Shown one piece after another: positions 50,968 to 61,063 of a DNA stretch of 64,000 nt (its first letter is position 1; every line of letters starts with the position of its first letter). The position numbers were made by a program, and so were the translations under genes. The DNA comes from Syngnathus acus. Taxonomy: Eukaryota; Chordata; Actinopteri; Syngnathiformes; Syngnathidae. The notes below the pieces were generated by a model. It had not been told where the DNA came from and ran no database searches. It was given only the letters and a program-made list of their open reading frames with translations. Location: positions 310,001 to 374,000 of the forward strand of contig NC_051101.1 in NCBI RefSeq assembly GCF_901709675.1. Reading direction: 5' to 3'.

Positions 50968-53432
50968 TGCCTTGCGAAAGTATTCGGCCCCCTTGAACCT
51001 TTCAACATTTCGCCACATTTCAGGCTTCAAACATAAAGATATAAAATTTTAATTTTTTGTCAAGAATCAACAACAAGTCGGACACAATCGTGAAGTGGAA
51101 CGAAATTTATTGGATAATTTAAACTTTTTTAACAAATAAAAAACTGAAAAGTGGGGCGTGCAATATTATTCGGCCCCCTTGCGCTAATACTTTGTAGCGC
51201 CACCTTTTGCTGCAATTACAGCTGCAAGTCGCTTGGGGTATGTCTCTATCAGTTTTGCACATCGAGAGACTGGAATTCTTGCCCATTCTTCCTTGCAAAA
51301 CAGCTCGAGCTCAGTGAGGTTGGATGGAGAGCGTTTGTGAACAGCAGTCTTCAGCTCTTTCCACAGATTCTCGATTGGTATTGGGCACCCCTGCTCTAGC
51401 CCCTCTCGAGAGGGCTTGTAACAGAACCCAAACTGTGTGTGGAGGCAAGTCCGACTATATCTAGTCTGAACTTTTCTGCCTCGCACACCAGCTCGGGCTC
51501 CTTTCCAGCCAGAGAGGTGACATTCCTTGTCCCTAGAGCCAGCTTCTGCAGCCGGGGATCGGACCGCCCAGGTCCCCGCCCTTGGCCGCCGCCCAGCTCA
51601 CTATGCACCCGACCCCTTTGGCCCCTCCCACCGGGAGTGAGCCCATGGGAAGGGGGACCTACGTTCCCTTTTTGGGCTGTGCACGGCCCCATGGGCGAAG
51701 GCCCGGCCACCAGACGCTCATCTTCGAGCCCCCACCCCAGCATACTTGAATCAATCAAATGGAAATATCAGGAGGGACATTTTATCAACACAAATCTTAT
51801 TTATTGAGCACTTTTAAAACACAATACATACTATGATAAAGACAAGTTATTTGATTGTAATATCCAGAAAGAGATTCCTTTATGTTGGCATTCAGTGTAC
51901 AGCAACTCCAGAATGGTTCAGGTGTGTCAAAAAAAAAAAGCCACAGTTCAGGAGTGTAAAAAAAAAATTGTGCTGCATCTGAATGCGTCTGTCTTGCTTC
52001 TCAAGTCCTTATTCTCCTCAGAATCAGCATCACTGTCTGCTTTGCAGAATAGCCACCAGGTAATCCAGATGACCCACGTGAACGCCTGTTCGCTAGGCTA
52101 CCCTCGCTTCCTTCCCAAAGGCTGCAACTTGAGGCTTTACCCCTCCCGCCTCCAAAAGCCCTCACGCCAACCCGGCTCCTCCCAGAGACGTCTTTTCACG
52201 CTGGCCCATAATGCATCGCTGCAGCCCATCTGCTCAGCAGAAAGAAAGACGGAGCTCCTCCTGTCCTCTGAGTCTGAGCCACGTGCGATCCAAGCCAGCT
52301 ACTTCCTCCTTCAAAGGGACGCCACCTTGCAACATGCATCTTCCGCACCCGTGCCAACTCCCAACGCATCCATAGAGCTGGGCAAGGCGCGCCATCAAAA
52401 GGCATCCCACTGCCAACAGCTCGGACGCCGCCAGACCCATGCTAGTGAGGGTGACGAGCGACACAGAGGAGAAGGACAGGGGCGTTGCGGTGAGGAGAGG
52501 GAGCCAGCAGAGGAAGGACAAGGTGAGGAAGAGGAGCAGGAAGGGGTAGATGAAGGAGCAGGAGAGGAGGTGGGGCGGGAAGGAGAAGAGGCAGGGAAAC
52601 GTCAGGAAGAGGAGCAGGAAGCAAGGGAAGAAGGACAAGGAGAGGAACAGGAGCAAGGTGACGGAGAGAAGGATGAAGATCGAGAAAAGCAGGAGGAGGA
52701 GGAGGAGGAGGATGACGACGACGAAGACTTTGATGAGCTGACACAGGATGAAGATGAGGAGGAGGAGGCGATGTCGTCGGCCTCGGAAGAGTCTCTGTTG
52801 TCCATCCCAGAGCTGCAGGTGACCATTGGGCTTGGCCTGTGGGAGTGCCCCTAGCAGCTGACCTTTGACCCCTGTCCTGCTCAGGAAACCATGAAGCAGC
52901 TGGCCCGGCTGGCGTCCAGGAGGAGGCCAGCTGCCGAGTCGGAGGAAGACCACTCGCCCGGATCGCAGGAGGAGGATGAGGAGGAGGAAGAGTCGCCGAA
53001 AAACCACCAGGCCGCTCGAAGGACAGCCGCCGTGGTGTCTGAAGACGAAGACGCCGCAAACGCTGGCGAGGAGGAAGCGTCCCGAGGAGGGCGAAGAGGA
53101 GGGGGCAGGCGAGGAAGGGGTGAGATTTCTTGAACTGCCTTACTCTGTCGCCCTCTAAATTTCCAGGCACTCTTTGCGTTGACCTTGTCCCAAAAACAAA
53201 AACATGTCAGTCCCCCAAATGAAAAAGCGCTTCCAGATCCAGCAATGTGTGGCTTTGTTTGTGTGCATCAGGTCAGCCGAGTCGAGCTCTCGGGGGGACG
53301 CGGCGAGCTCGTCGGGAGCATCACAGGAAAGACCAGAGCAAAGTGTGTCTGCTCTACGATGAAAACATGCTGGAGAACGACCCTCAGCGCCAAAGCAAAG
53401 ATGTGGCCTTCGCTCAGAGCTACCTTGATAGG
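42826..53432 (+). CDS. gon4l: GON-4-like protein (partial, 20 exons)
   Basis: Nuclear transcriptional regulator that in mammals works in YY1/HDAC-containing complexes. The exons are 42826-42916, 42998-43113, 43548-43622, 43703-43753, 43938-44036, 44153-44212, 44285-44401, 45779-46013, 46577-46678, 47151-47191, 47277-47377, 47609-47786, 47853-47939, 48018-48198, 48271-48421, 48567-48717, 48780-48896, 52048-52818, 52885-53119 and 53272-53432. All have GT/AG borders and compatible phases, giving 1,040 codons with no stop. Diagnostic blocks are [88 protein letters not shown] and [12 protein letters not shown]. The 52,048 exon has a long Glu/Asp-rich stretch. The PAH-like and SANT regions lie further 3' and are not seen. 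The extreme N-terminus is uncertain; some boundaries could shift by a few bases. Confidence 0.9.
44562..45159. mobile_element. Tigger/pogo-like MITE in a gon4l intron
   Basis: The ends CAGTGGAGCCTCGGTTTTCG and CCGAGGCTCCACTG are flanked by TA (44560-44561, 45160-45161). At 44,761 it keeps the [14 protein letters not shown] start found in the copy at 15,779-16,557. Lies in the intron between 44,401 and 45,779. Confidence 0.87.
45248..45600. mobile_element. hAT-like MITE in a gon4l intron
   Basis: The inverted ends TGGTGGTTCTTAACC and GGTTAAGAACCACTG mark a 353-bp element. The flanking octamers (TTCTGCTA and TGCTCAAT) do not match, so the target duplication has decayed or the left boundary is imprecise. 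Confidence 0.7.
48985..50897 (-). pseudogene. LINE endonuclease/RT remnant
   Basis: Two minus-strand coding pieces: the endonuclease at 50,897-50,100 (265 codons, containing DFNAHVGN and [11 protein letters not shown], truncated at its N-terminus by the hAT at 50,848-51,393) and the RT at 49,638-48,985 (217 codons). Between them frames are shifted and stops occur. The RT lacks the YADD catalytic box. The protein would drive target-primed reverse transcription; this copy cannot. Confidence 0.75.
50848..51393. mobile_element. hAT element with TSD CTCTAGCC, hosting a Tc1 fragment
   Basis: Starts CAGGGGTGCCCAAACT and ends TTGGGCACCCCTG. The duplication CTCTAGCC at 50840-50847 and 51394-51401 is perfect. 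The left 110 bp match the hAT at 5,749-6,155. The interior holds a Tc1 3' half. Removing it rejoins the LINE. Confidence 0.9.
50963..51379 (-). mobile_element. Tc1 fragment: transposase C-terminus and one inverted repeat
   Basis: The outer end CAGTGCCTTGCGAAAGTATT follows TA at 50,961-50,962. The minus-strand coding part (about 51,379-51,184) has the IENLWKELK catalytic-Glu region and ends [19 protein letters not shown]. The rest of the transposase and the other arm are missing, cut at the hAT right end. Confidence 0.8.
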
Positions 53433-53846
53433 GTGAGGTGCTCTTGCACAAGTTTCCTTCCAGCTCTGCTTCCCCATTCTTTGCTGCGAGCTGCAAGCTG
53501 TCTGCTTGAGTGAAGCGAGGCCCGCAATGTCAGTTAGAGCTCGCTCTTGGTTTGTCTGTCATTCGAGGTGTGACTTCTTGTTCTCGCTGCCTCCCGATGT
53601 ATGCAAAAGTTTGGGCACCCCTGATCATTTTCATAATTTTCCTTTATAAATCATTGGTTGTTCGCATCAGCAATTTCAGTTAAATATACCATATAGCAGA
53701 CAAACAGTGATATTTGAGAAGTGAAATGAAGTTTATAGGATTTACAGAAAGTGTGCAATCATTACTTGGACAAAAGTAGGGAGGTGCATAAATTTGGGTA
53801 CCCCAACAGAAAAATCGTCCTTTTGCAGAAATAACAGCCTCTAAAC

Positions 53847-54689
53847 CAGTGGTTCCCAAACTTTTGCAGGCTGGCGCCCCCTTTGGCTCCCCAGTGAATT
53901 CCTAGCGCCCCCCCCCCCCCCCCCCCCCCCCCCAAGGACCGGCATTTATATAAATAAATAATACATTTATATAAATAAATAAATAATATATTTATAATAT
54001 CATTACCATTACGTTGAATTAGTGGGAGCACTGAGTTTGTTTCTCAGAAACGAGCCGGTCCCATCTAGACGTAATCGGAGACAATGACACCCGAAGTGAT
54101 TTAAGGTTTGTCTTTTATTGCAGGATGCTTGGTCTCCATGTGTTGAAGCAGTTTTGAATGCTTCACTGCCTGGTTAGTTAGCCTGTCGCCACATATTAGC
54201 TTTGCGGGCTCGACTGGGGAAACATGTCACGTGACCGGGACGAGTGTCTTGACCTGAATTAATTGATCGTCGATAAAAAAAAAATTCTGTGCGGCTTGGC
54301 GGCCCGGTACCAAGTGACCCACGGACCGGTACCGGTCCGCGGCCCGGTGGTTGGGGACCACTGCCCTAACCAGCTCAACACAACACAACACGGCGCGTTC
54401 TGGCGAGTCCCCAATTTCATGTTGACTTGAACTCAAGATGATGTTGACCGCCAGAATGCGGTTTTTATTATAAGATAAAATTCTGAACATTACAAGCTTG
54501 AAATTACAAACCTGAGCTTTTGCTTTTGTAGTCTATGCTGTCGGATCTGACTGGGCCAGAGCGGCGTGTTGTGTACAAATCGACTGCCGCCCCCCTACCG
54601 CCCCCCTACCGCCCCTTTCTTCCTCACCGCCCCCCGAGATCTTTCCACCGCCCCCAGGGGGGCGGTACCGCCCACTTTGGGAACCACTG
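53847..54689. mobile_element. Compound hAT MITE, TSD CTCTAAAC
   Basis: Same family as 1,144-1,965. The duplication CTCTAAAC at 53839-53846 and 54690-54697 is perfect. It inserted in the left inverted repeat of the Tc1. A C-run at about 53,909-53,933 is longer than in the other copy. Confidence 0.92.
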
Positions 54690-54843
54690 CTCTAAACGCT
54701 TCCTATGGCTTCCAATGAGAGTCTGGATTCTGGTTGAAGGTATTTTGACCATTCTTCTTTACAAAACATCTCCAGTTAGGGGTATTTAATGTGGCCAGTT
54801 GCAAGTTGTTCTCCTCTTTGCATCTTCTCTGAAGAGTGGCAAC

Positions 54844-56867
54844 ATGGAAGCCTCAAAACAATTGACGAGTGACCTGAAAACAAAGATTGTTCAACATCAT
54901 AGTTTAGGGGAAGGATACAAAAAGCTAGCTCAGAAATTTCACCTGTCAGTTTACACTGTGAGGAACATAGTGAGGAAATGGGTAAGCAAAGACACAGTTA
55001 TAGTTAAGGCCAGGAGTTGCAGGCCGAGAAAAATCTCAGATAAGCAAAGGCAAAGGATGGTGAGAAGTCAAAGTCAACCCACAGAACAGCGTCAAAGACC
55101 TACAACATGATCTTCATGCAGATGTTGACAATGTGCATCATTCAACTATTCAGTGCACTTTTTCAGCACAAGGAGATGCTGTATGGGAGAATAATGCGGC
55201 AGAAGCCTTTTCTGCGCACATGCCACAAACAGTCGCTTGTGGTATTTTAAAGCACATTTGGACAAGCCAGCTTCATTTTGGAATAAGGTGCTGTGGACTG
55301 GTGAAACTAAAATGTAGTTATTTGGACATAACAAGGGGCAGTATGCATGGAGGAAGAAGAACACAGCATTCCATGCCAAACACTTGCTACGCACAGTCAA
55401 ATTTGGTGGTGGTTCCATCATGCTGTGCGGCTGTGTGGCCAGTGCAGGTACTGGCAATCTTGTTAAAGTTGAAGGTCGCATGGATTCAGCAGAATCTTGC
55501 AAACAATGTATAAGAATCAGTTGAAGTTGCGCAGGGGCTGGATACCTCAACAAGACAACTACCCCAAACACTGCTCAAATTGTACTAAGGCATTCATCCA
55601 GAGCAGCGGTGGCCAGCCTGCGGCTCTTTGGCTAGTTTCATGCGGCTCTTTTACGTTCATATCAACATTTGTGTTTATTTTTCGTGCGTATTTGCTTCGC
55701 TTGAGTTCAATATGGTATTTTGGTCAAACGCGCATGCGCGTGAGGTGAAATCCCGCAAAGGAGGAGGGACAAACAGAGCGATTGGTTTTGCTGGCTTTTT
55801 AATGAATGGCGACTGTGACTACGGGGGCCCATTAGGTCCAGAAAAGCTGACAAGACGCTTGCAAAAATGGCAAGGAAAAAATGCACAGCTAAACGAATAT
55901 ATGACGATGAACACAGGACGTTTTTAACAGAGTTAAAGTTGTTTTTTGTTGAACGCTATGGCAAGCCATTCTGCCTGATATGTCGGACGTCATTGGCGCA
56001 TTTAAAAGCTTCAAATGGTCAGCGCCACTTCAGCTCACTTCATGCCAATAGCGATAAGGACTTTGCAAAAGGGACTGAATTTCGCAAGCACAAGTTTGGA
56101 GACTTTGAAAAGTCAGGCAGAAAAATAGGTACAGTTTTTCAAAAAAATTACGAAGCACTCAGAGACTGTCACACTTGCATTGTTTCAACTGGCTTGGAAC
56201 ATTGCACGGGCTAAAAAGCCATACAATGAAGTGGAGTTCGTTAAAATATGCCTCAGTGACGTTATTGAAATCTTGTCTCCTGAAAACGACAAACTCAAAC
56301 GAATGGTCTGTCCCGCCACACATAGTAAGTGAAAAAACTTATTATGTTTTTGTTTGTGGAATTTGTTGAACTGAGAGTTTGTCTGTGTGAGACAATGCAC
56401 ACAATGTTCATTGTTGAAAATGTGGTCTTTGGTCTGTGGTTTTAGTACTGTAGGAGTCAATTTGTCATTATCATGTTGGCTGAGCAGAGGGGTGTGTGTG
56501 TGTGCGTGTGCGCGTGCGTGTGCGTGCGCGTGCGTGTTTGTGTGTGCGTGTGTGTGGGGGGGGTGTTCATGTGTGCTCATGTGTATGATGTGGCTCTTTG
56601 CGATGACACAGTAAAAAATGTGGCTCTTAGTCTCTGACTGGTTGGCCACCCCTGATCCAGAGGAACAAGTACAACGTTCTGGAATGGCCATCTCAGTCCC
56701 CAGACCTGAATATTATTTAAAATCTGTGGTGTGATTTAAAGCGGGCTGTCCCTGCTCGGAAACTATCAAACCTGACTGAACTGGAGATATCTTGTCAAGA
56801 AGAATGGTCAAAAATACCTTCAACCAGAATCCAGACTCTCGTTGGAAGCTATAGGAAGTGTTTAGAG
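54844..56867 (+). pseudogene. Tc1 transposase remnant, interrupted
   Basis: Starts MEASKQLTSDLKTKIVQHHS with a paired-type HTH (LAQKFHLSVYTVRNIVRKW), then breaks into several frames. Recognisable later pieces are VKFGGGSIMLCGCVA near 55,400, NTAQIVLRHSS at 55,570 (just before the hAT at 55,604), and WPSQSPDLNII at about 56,690 after it. Here the expected catalytic Glu position is followed by a stop. The last part, TLVGSYRKCL, runs into the hAT at 56,868; the final codons and stop are at 63,185-63,230. Multiple stops and indels make it an old pseudogene. Confidence 0.8.
55604..56654 (+). mobile_element. hAT element with BED-type transposase N-terminus, TSD ATCCAGAG
   Basis: The ends CAGCGGTGGCCAG and TTGGCCACCCCTG mark it, with a perfect duplication ATCCAGAG at 55596-55603 and 56655-56662. 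Positions 55,867-56,320 encode, in broken frames, the N-terminus of a hAT transposase: FVERYGKPFCLICRTSLAHL with a C-x2-C pair and HFSSLHAN (BED-like zinc finger), then NIARAKKPYNEVEF and DVIEILSPENDKLKR. The catalytic region is deleted. A (TG)n tract follows at about 56,490-56,560. Confidence 0.88.
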
Positions 56868-57097
56868 CAGGGGTGTCAAACTCATTTTGGTCTGGCGGCC
56901 GCATACAGCTCAAGGGGGCCAGACCAGTAAACTCATTCCAAAATTACATAGAACTAACAGCAAGTCACCTTTTTCTTTCTTTGTATTAATGCAAAGAAGA
57001 AATAAATTATAAAAATCTTTACATTAAATTAATTGTCCTTTTACATTTTACTCAGTTTTATTTGATAATTAAATAAATATTATAATCATTTAAATGC

Positions 57098-57466
57098 AGG
57101 CGGCTCGGTGGCGCACTAGTTAGCACGTCCGCCTCACAGTTAGGAGGGTGCCGGTTTGATTCCACCTCTGACCCTCCCTGTGTGGAGTTTGCATGTTCTC
57201 CCCGTGCCTGCGTGGGTTTTCTCCGGGCACTCCGGTTTCCTCCCAGATTCCAAAAACATGCTTGGTAGGCCAATTGAGCACTCCAAATTGCCCCTAGGTG
57301 TGAATGCGAGTGCGGATGGTTGTTCGTCTCTGTGTGCCCTGCGATCGGCTGGCAACCGGTTCAGGGTGTCCCCCGCCTACTGCCTGATGACTGTTGGGAT
57401 AGGCTCCAGCACGCCGGCGAACCCCGTGGGGACAAGCGGTATAGAAAATGGATGGATGGATATTTA
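57098..57466 (+). mobile_element. V-SINE (tRNA-derived, HE1/DANA-like)
   Basis: A tRNA-like head GGCGGCTCGGTGGCGCACTA with a GGTTTGATTCC B-box-like motif, then the conserved central domain (GTGTGGAGTTTGCATGTTCT, GGGTTTTCTCCGGGCACTCC), an unusually long body and an ATGGATGGATGG tail. This is the layout of fish V-SINEs. It appears full length. Confidence 0.88.
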
Positions 57467-58384
57467 AGTGCATTAAACATTTAAAAAAAAAAAACTGATC
57501 ACAGTGATTGTACAATGTTTTAAAACATTTAGTCAACAATTTTGTGGAACTTAAAAACACTGCCCTGTATGTTATAATACCGTATTTTTCGGACTAAAAG
57601 TCGCTCCGGAATATAGGTCGCATTAGCCATAAAATGCACAATAACGTGAAAAAAACCATATATAAGTCGCTCCGGAGTATAAGTCGCATTTTGGGGCAAT
57701 TTTATTCGACAAAATCCAACAACAGACATGAACGAGCAACAACAGGCTAAACGATAGGTATGCTAACGTGACATAAACACAAACGAAGAGCTGAGAACGG
57801 GCCTGACGTAACATTCAGAGTTATTCAAAAAACTATTACATAAATAACACGTTTATAAAACCATCTGTGTCACTCCAATTCATTAAATCCATCGATCGTC
57901 CTTTGTCAACAATGGGTGCGCGCCGCTGACGGCGCTTGCACTTCAAAATATTCCACGGCCCATATAACGATATATAAATTATATATCAAATAGCTATTAT
58001 ATAAGCAATAATATCAAATCATCTGTGTCACTCCAAATCATTCAATCCATCGATCAAATTCCTCGTCCTTTGTCAACAACGCCGCGCGTGCCCCCTATCG
58101 TCAGCCTCGTCGTTATTCCACAGATCTAGTATATAACTATATTGTAGCGTTAACAAAGTACAAGGAAAGACGTGGGCTTGGTAAACGGCTCTTTATTTAA
58201 CAAAACAAAAGTTCAATGAGCCAACAACTACTGAACTGTAACAATAAAACCATATACAAGTTGCTAAACGAAATAAAATATATCAAATAACTATCACATA
58301 AATAGTTCACCGCAACACGGCCCCAAGCACCGGCATTGACTTCCAGGCGTGTGGCGGCGTGGACTTCCATCCTCGGAGGTGGCA

Positions 58385-58685
58385 CTTCCAGCCACGGAGG
58401 TGGAAGAGAGCTCCATAGAATAGGACCGGGCGTGCGTAAAAGCCATGTCCGAGCCCCATCCACCGTCCCCGGACAGCCACCCGGCCAAGCACCGGCCCCC
58501 GACTTCCATCCACGGAGGTGAAAGAGAGCTCCGTAGAGTAGGACCGGGCGTGCATAAAAGCCATGTCCGAGCCCCATCCACCGTCCTCGGACAGCCACCC
58601 GGCCAAGCGCCGGCCCCAGACTTCCATCCACGGAAGTGAAAGAGAGCTCGGTAGAGTAGGACCGGGCGTGCGTGAAAGCCATAAT
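58385..58685. repeat. 118-bp GC-rich tandem repeat, about 2.6 copies
   Basis: Units start with CTTCCA at 58,385, 58,503 and 58,621, i.e. an exact 118-bp period, with a partial third copy. Each carries GGACCGGGCGTGC and CCACCCGGCCAAGC. Read on the minus strand the units stay open and produce repetitive short ORFs. The same unit occurs at 4,320-4,440. Confidence 0.9.
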
Positions 58686-59011
58686 AGTTTTTCAAACCTT
58701 CTGTGTCACTCCAAATCATTAAATCCTTCAAACTCTTCATCCTCCGTGTCACTTACAAAGCCGCTAATGATGCCGGTAGTACGTGGGGCCCTTCGTCATC
58801 TTCGCCATCCCGTGATCAATCTTTGTCCTTTTGTAAACAACCGCCGTGCCGCTGACGTCACTTGAAATTCAAATTACCGTATTTTCCGCCCTAAAAGGCG
58901 CACCTAAAAACCTAAATTTTTATCAAAAGTCGACAGTGCGCCTTATAGTCCGGTGCGCCTTATATATGGATCAATACAGTAAGCAGCCGCTGGCTGATTT
59001 CATTTTCCCCC

Positions 59012-59107
59012 GTAGAAGAAGAAGCGCGCGGTAGAAGAAGAAGCGCGCGGGAGAAGAAGAAGCGCGCGGTAGAAGAAGAAGCGCGCGGTAGAAGAAGAAG
59101 CGCGCGG
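59012..59107. repeat. 19-bp tandem repeat, 5 copies
   Basis: GTAGAAGAAGAAGCGCGCG repeated five times with one substitution, about 40 bases upstream of the pogo transposase start. Confidence 0.9.
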
Positions 59108-59147
59108 TAGATTCAAATTCCATGTTTGTTTACGTGCAGACCCCAAA

Positions 59148-60441
59148 ATGGCTCCTACTAAGAGACACGCCTACGACGCAGAGTTCAAACTCAAGGCGAT
59201 CAGTCACGCAGTAGAACACGGGAATAGAGCAGCAGCCAGGGAATTTAACATTAATGAATCAATGGTGCGGAATTGGAGGAAGCAAGAAGACGACCTGCGC
59301 CAAGTAAAGAAAACTAAACGGAGTTTCCGAGGGTGCAAGGCGAGATGGCTAACGTTGGAGGACAAACTCGAACAGTGGGTTGTTGAACAGAGAGCAGCAA
59401 GTAGAAGTGTCAGTACAATCACTATTCGAATGAAGGCAACAGCGCTAGCAAGCGAACTTAACATTAACGATTTTAAAGGCGGTCCTTCTTGGTGCTTTCG
59501 GTTCATGAAAAGACGTAATCTCTCCATCCGCACACGGACTACTGTTTCACAGCAACTGCCAAAAGACTACCAAGAAAAGCTGGCCACTTTCCGCGCATAG
59601 TGCAAAAACAACATTGCTGAAAAAAACATCCGGCCAGAGCACATCACCAACATGGACGAGGTTCCACTCACCTTCGATATTCCTGTGAACCGCACTGTGG
59701 ATAAAACGGGAGCACGCACGGTAAACGTTCGCACCACAGGGAATGAGAAGTCCTCCTTCACTGTGGTTCTCGCTTGCCAGGCTAATGGCCATAAACTTCC
59801 ACCCATGGTCATTTTCAAGAGGAAGACCTTGCCAAAAGAAAACTTTCCAGCCGGCGTCGTCATCAAAGCTAACTCGAAGGGAGGGATGGATGGATGAAGA
59901 AAAGATGAGCGAATGGTTGAGAGAAATTTACGTGAAGAGGCCGGGTGGCTTTTTTCACACAGCTCCGTCCCTATTGGTCTACGACTCCATGCGCTCCCAC
60001 ATCACAGATGGTGTCAAAAAACAAGTGAAGCACACTAATTCGATACTCGCCGTCATTCCGGGTGGATTGACAAAAGAACTCCAGCCGCTAGATATTGGTG
60101 TCAACAGGGCATTCAAAGCTAGACTGCGAACTGCGTGGGAACAGTGGATGACAGAAGGCGAACACACGTTCACCAAGACAGGGAGACAGCGCCGGACGAC
60201 ATACGCCAATATCTGCCAGTGGATCGTAAATGCCTGGGCTGATATATCAGTCTCAACTGTGGTCCGAGCTTTCAGGAAGGCAGGAATTGTCACTGAACTG
60301 CTAGACAACAGCAGCGACAGTGACTCGATTAGTGACGACGCCGACGAGACGGAGCCGGGCATATTGGATCCCGTAATCGCCCCACTGTTTAATTCGGACA
60401 CTGAAGATGAAGAATTCGAGGGATTCACGGATGAGAAATAA
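59148..60441 (+). pseudogene. Pogo transposase with one stop and one 4-bp duplication
   Basis: From ATG at 59,148: a psq-like HTH (YDAEFKLKAISHAVEHGNRA), a CENP-B-type HTH (KLEQWVVEQRAASRSVSTIT), then a DDE_1 domain. The catalytic residues are Asp in TNMDEVPLTF, Asp in VYDSMRSH and Asp in LQPLDIGVNRAFK; I count 35 residues between the last two (DD35D, as in pogo elements). The C-terminal tail is acidic (SDSDSISDDADETE). The frame is broken by TAG at 59,598-59,600 and shifted near 59,885-59,897, where ATGG is present once too often. Otherwise all motifs are in place. Length over 425 codons is normal. Confidence 0.9.
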
Positions 60442-60520
60442 CTTTATAAAGTGAGCTTTACACGTTTATTTTGTGTGCTGTGTTGTGTGACGTTTGACGT
60501 TAACGTTTGAACAACGTTGT

Positions 60521-61063
60521 GTTATTTATATATTGTTATTGCTTTGCACTATTTCGAGTGTTACTGTATTGTAGCGCTAACGTTTGATTTACCTTAATCA
60601 GACTTGACCAGACTGTTTCTTACGTGTTTATTGAATCCAAGAAAAGTTCCCCTCCAATATGTGAGATAAATGTTGCACTACATGTTATACCCTGCTGTTG
60701 TGTTATTTATATATAGTTATTGCTTTGCACTATTTCGAGTGTTACTGTATTGTAGCGCTAACGTTTGATTTACCTTAATCAGACTTGATCAGACTGTTTC
60801 TTACGTGTTTATTGAATCCAAGAAAAGTTCCCCTCCATTATGTGAGATAAATGTTGCACTACATGTTATACCCTGCTGTTGTGTTATTTATATATTGTTA
60901 TTGCTTTGTACTATTTCGAGTGTTACTGTATTGTAGCGCTAACGTTTGATTTACCTTAATCAGACTTGATCAGACTGTTTCTTACGTGTTTATTGAATCC
61001 AAGAAAGGTTCCCCTCCATTATGCGAGATAAATGTTGCACTACATGTTATACCCTGCTGTTGT
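60521..61063. repeat. 181-bp tandem repeat, 3 copies in the pogo 3' region
   Basis: Units begin at 60,521, 60,702 and 60,883 with GTTATTTATATAT, exact 181-bp period, with very few substitutions. Located after the transposase stop, inside the pogo element. Confidence 0.93.

Larger units (their letters stand above)
48960..51755 (-). mobile_element. APE-type LINE in a gon4l intron, split by a hAT
   Basis: A minus-strand non-LTR element between gon4l exons at 48,896 and 52,048. The 5' side (51,755-51,394) reads [19 protein letters not shown] and [14 protein letters not shown]. The endonuclease (50,847-50,100) has [16 protein letters not shown] and [12 protein letters not shown], and the RT region (49,638-48,985) has [30 protein letters not shown] and [12 protein letters not shown]. 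The YADD box and thumb are lost and frames are broken, so it is inactive. The clade is not settled; an APE-type fish element is all I can say. Confidence 0.8.

Noticed and set aside
52196-53170. Long reverse ORFs (up to 257 codons, Leu/Ser/Pro-rich)
   Set aside because: Antisense shadow of the Glu/Asp-rich gon4l exon; the plus-strand frame matches gon4l and has splice sites.
57098-57190. tRNA gene
   Set aside because: Head of a V-SINE with the conserved central domain directly following.
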